Source: an uncultured Brachyspira sp. | GTDB lineage: Bacteria; Spirochaetota; Brachyspiria; Brachyspirales; Brachyspiraceae | Assembly: GCF_934747485.1 (NCBI RefSeq) | Contig: NZ_CAKVGN010000005.1 | Location: forward strand, 1 to 64,000 | DNA: 64,000 nt | Direction of reading: 5' to 3' | Shown here: in pieces, positions 61,510 to 64,000 of the stretch | Layout: every line of letters starts with the position of its first letter | How positions within the stretch are numbered: position 1 is the stretch's first letter | Made by a program: the position numbers and the translations under genes | Notes under the pieces: model-generated | The model's input: only the letters and a program-made list of their open reading frames with translations | The model's database searches: none | Told to the model about the DNA's origin: nothing

Positions 61510-64000
61510 TTAATAAAACATATCAGGGTTTTTAAAATCTTCTTTCAATGTTTCAAGAACTTTATCATCTTTAGTAAAATTATCATTTTCACTGCTTGAT
61601 AATTCTTTTTCTAATTCTTTTATTTCCGTATCTATTTTATTTTCTGTTTCAGTTATTTTACTAATATCTATATCATTAGTATTTAATTCTTCTTCATCAG
61701 TTGTATCTAAATTAAGTATTATATCATCAGGTTTTTCATTTTTCACATCATCAACATTTGTAATAAATCCAGACATAAGAGATTGGAATTTATTAAAGCT
61801 TTCACTCAATTTACTTGTAACCATAAAGAATTCATGATTACTCTTAGCAGTTTTTACAGATAATTCATTTAAGAAAGCCATAGTGCTTACAACTTCAGCA
61901 GCACCAACACTATTAGCTTGAATAATCTCTGCCACCTCTTTGTTAATCTGGTCTAATAAAGTAATTTGGCTGTCTACCACATCACCGCTGTTAATCTGCT
62001 CTCGTACATTTTCTTTAACGCCCATAGTAATGTTATTTAAGTGTTTGATAGTTTCAAGTATATCTCGGCCGCCTATTTCAAGTTCGCTGTTTGCAGTATT
62101 AATTTCGGAAACAACCCTCGAAGTGTTTTCAGACATATCAAGTATATTTTCCAAGGATTTTCCGCTGTTATTTGCAAGTTCAACGGTTTCATCTATTCTT
62201 TTAGTAATAGTTTTAATGATGTTTGTGATAGTTTTTGTGTTATCTGCAGTATGTTCTGCAAGCAGTCTAATCTCATCAGCAACTACAGAGAAGCCTCTAC
62301 CTTGTTCGCCGGCATGTGCTGCCTCAATAGCTGCATTCATAGCCAAGAGGTTGGTTTGCTCAGCTATGCCTTGAATAACGTTAACTATCTCTTTAATTTG
62401 GTCTGAACTTTCCTCAATACCTCTAACAGCCTCTATCACTTCATCTACCATGTCTCCTCCGTCATGGGCATCTATAAGCAGTTTTTTTGAGAATGAGTGA
62501 GCCTTACTAATACTCTTTGCCACACTTGTGATGTTTGAAATCATCTCTTCTATAGAAGAAGATGTTTGCTCTACGGCAGAGGCTTGTTTTTCCATGTTAT
62601 CGCTTATTTTATAAATTGTCTGTAATAATTCCTCTACAGCAATAGAAGCAGATGAGAATGCATGTTTCTGCTGCTCTGAAGAGTTTGTAACATTTTTAAT
62701 AGAATTAATAATATTATTTACGCTTGCTATATTTTGAGTAATACTTGCACTCTGGTCATTTACCATTTGGGCATTAGATTCTATTGCCCTGTCTATCAAT
62801 TTTATTTCATTAAATACATTATTACTTTCTGTTTTTAAGTTTCCTATAATGTTATCTAATCCATTAAGAAATAAGTTAAAATTATATACTAATACTCCGA
62901 TTTCATCATTGTTTTTAGAATATATTCTCTTTCTTAAATCACCTTTACCGCCTATAAGACCTTTAGCAGATTCTGTAGCTGAATCTATAGGCTTGAATAA
63001 TTGCCTTATAATATATAAATAAGTACCAGAAACTACTAAGAATATTACTATAACTATAGATAATATTATTGATATATCCCTTTCTATGGCAGAACTTTTT
63101 ATTATACTTGTAAGGTCTTTATAGTATACGGCTACAATGTCTAAATCTTTCATATAATACATAATAACCATATTTCTGCTGCCGTTTATATTAAGTATAG
63201 GAGGAACATAGAAATATTTATTGTTTAATTGATTTTCAAAATTATTAATATACTTCATTAAGTCAGCAGATTTTCTTCTCAATATTAAATTAGCATTTTC
63301 TAATTTATCTCCTGATTCTGAACTTAATAGTATCTCTTTTGTATTAAAATCATAATATACATATGATAAATCTGAGAGATAAGTATTTGTTATCATATTT
63401 GTGTAATAGTTATTTATGTCTATATCTGATATTATATATCCGGCTTGAATATCATTTAAAGTTATTGGGTAGTGAGCAGATATATTAATATTATTTCTAT
63501 CATTGGCTATTATCAAAGTATAAAAATCTCTTCTTATAGCATTATTTTCTAATATGGGGTGTGTAGTTAAACTATCTGCTGCTCTCACTGTATATACATT
63601 GCTGTTAGATGATATATTTTTAGTTATACTTATTGAATATGGGAGGTTTGAATCTAAAAATTCTCTGTCTATGTTTATATAAATTGATTTGTAATTGTTT
63701 CTTGATATTCTATCTATGTATGATAATCTGCTTTCTATTTCTGTTTTTAAAATGTTTCTGTTTTGAGTATATCTATTTGAATAAATATTATTAATGACTC
63801 TATTATAAATATTTAAATCATTTTTTATGTTATTGTTTAATGAATATATATTATCATCTATTTTTATTATTTCATTTAATGTTGTATTAACATAGTTATT
63901 TATATATAAGTTTTCATTTACATTGATTGAATAGATTAGGAATACTAATACAACAGAAAAGAAAAAGAAATAAATAGTATATAGAATCTTAGTTATAATT
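61510..64000 (-). CDS. Methyl-accepting chemotaxis protein, 5' end beyond the window
   Basis: The reading frame is open from the stop at 61510 to the right edge, so the GTG at 63588 is not the start. At the edge it reads YTIYFFFFSVVLVFLIYS, an N-terminal signal-anchor helix, so only a few codons are missing. Then come a Cache-type extracellular sensor (with an AHYPITLNDIQAGYII strand and VYYDFNTKEILLSSE), a second TM helix (ILSIVIVIFLVVSG), a HAMP domain, long methylation helices and the hairpin tip (IAEQTNLLAMNAAIEAAHAGEQGRGFSVVADEIR is the signature region). The tail ends in an acidic low-complexity stretch. It senses an unknown ligand and signals to CheA for motility. Confidence 0.92.
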   Translation of the reverse strand, partial: IITKILYTIYFFFFSVVLVFLIYSINVNENLYINNYVNTTLNEIIKIDDNIYSLNNNIKNDLNIYNRVINNIYSNRYTQNRNILKTEIESRLSYIDRISRNNYKSIYINIDREFLDSNLPYSISITKNISSNSNVYTVRAADSLTTHPILENNAIRRDFYTLIIANDRNNINISAHYPITLNDIQAGYIISDIDINNYYTNMITNTYLSDLSYVYYDFNTKEILLSSESGDKLENANLILRRKSADLMKYINNFENQLNNKYFYVPPILNINGSRNMVIMYYMKDLDIVAVYYKDLTSIIKSSAIERDISIILSIVIVIFLVVSGTYLYIIRQLFKPIDSATESAKGLIGGKGDLRKRIYSKNNDEIGVLVYNFNLFLNGLDNIIGNLKTESNNVFNEIKLIDRAIESNAQMVNDQSASITQNIASVNNIINSIKNVTNSSEQQKHAFSSASIAVEELLQTIYKISDNMEKQASAVEQTSSSIEEMISNITSVAKSISKAHSFSKKLLIDAHDGGDMVDEVIEAVRGIEESSDQIKEIVNVIQGIAEQTNLLAMNAAIEAAHAGEQGRGFSVVADEIRLLAEHTADNTKTITNIIKTITKRIDETVELANNSGKSLENILDMSENTSRVVSEINTANSELEIGGRDILETIKHLNNITMGVKENVREQINSGDVVDSQITLLDQINKEVAEIIQANSVGAAEVVSTMAFLNELSVKTAKSNHEFFMVTSKLSESFNKFQSLMSGFITNVDDVKNEKPDDIILNLDTTDEEELNTNDIDISKITETENKIDTEIKELEKELSSSENDNFTKDDKVLETLKEDFKNPDMFY

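Noticed and set aside
61940..62406. Two plus-strand open frames inside the chemotaxis receptor
   Set aside because: They are antisense to the strongly conserved signalling domain.

Overview
The window is a strongly AT-rich bacterial chromosome segment that fits the intestinal spirochaete genus Brachyspira. The reasons are the AT-rich codon use, a head/tail/lysis gene set resembling the known Brachyspira gene transfer agent (GTA) VSH-1, many signal-peptide lipoproteins, a methyl-accepting chemotaxis protein, and Brachyspira-like intergenic repeats. The species cannot be told from the sequence alone. No transposase, integrase, CRISPR array or rRNA gene was seen. One tRNA gene (Thr, TGT anticodon) is present.

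Layout. (1) 61-9589: a phage-like module in the order lysis (GH19 endolysin, coiled-coil/TM protein, holin candidate, overlapping Rz/Rz1-type spanins), head (portal, Mu-I-like protease/scaffold, small head protein, major capsid), connectors, and major tail protein. Product sizes and order match the VSH-1 Hvp proteins. Terminase, integrase and tape measure are absent. (2) 9765-17057: a sugar-uptake cassette (ROK regulator, SIS isomerase, VOC protein, lipoprotein binding protein, duplicated ATPase, two permeases), with palindromic operators over both promoters. (3) 17718-18343: a displaced tail-assembly-chaperone pair with a TTTTTTG slippery heptamer in the correct register for -1 frameshifting. 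The metabolic cassette therefore sits between the major tail gene and the chaperone gene, and the GTA locus is divided. (4) 18424-31123: Ldh_2-type oxidoreductase, purN/purM, an envelope protein, an orphan neuB-like synthase, tRNA-Thr, a lipoprotein plus LysM coiled-coil pair, purE, a VOC/SDR pair, and a 5-oxoproline transport module with pcp. (5) 31304-43090: pnuC-nadR (NAD salvage), purL, HAD phosphatase, HxlR/SDR divergent pair, DinB-like protein, and a pyrK-pyrD-pyrFE pyrimidine operon with fused PyrF-PyrE. (6) 43546-48984: tandem DUF285/BspA-type repeat proteins, a TPR protein and a small conserved protein. (7) 49096-64000: a FeoA-FeoB fusion with a palindrome over its promoter, a hotdog thioesterase, a UvrD/PcrA helicase, a hydrolase/DUF6320/acyltransferase triad whose acyltransferase is frameshifted in a poly-T tract, a Na+/alanine symporter with alanine racemase, and a chemotaxis receptor that runs off the right edge.

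Two families of intergenic elements recur throughout. One is a nested inverted-repeat element built from CCCGCCC, CCCGCCCAAG and CCGCACGG blocks. The other is a mosaic of short GC-rich hairpin modules that appear inserted into one another. The strongest leads are the divided GTA with a probable programmed -1 frameshift, the overlapping spanins, the internal terminators in the head operon, and the two intergenic repeat families.
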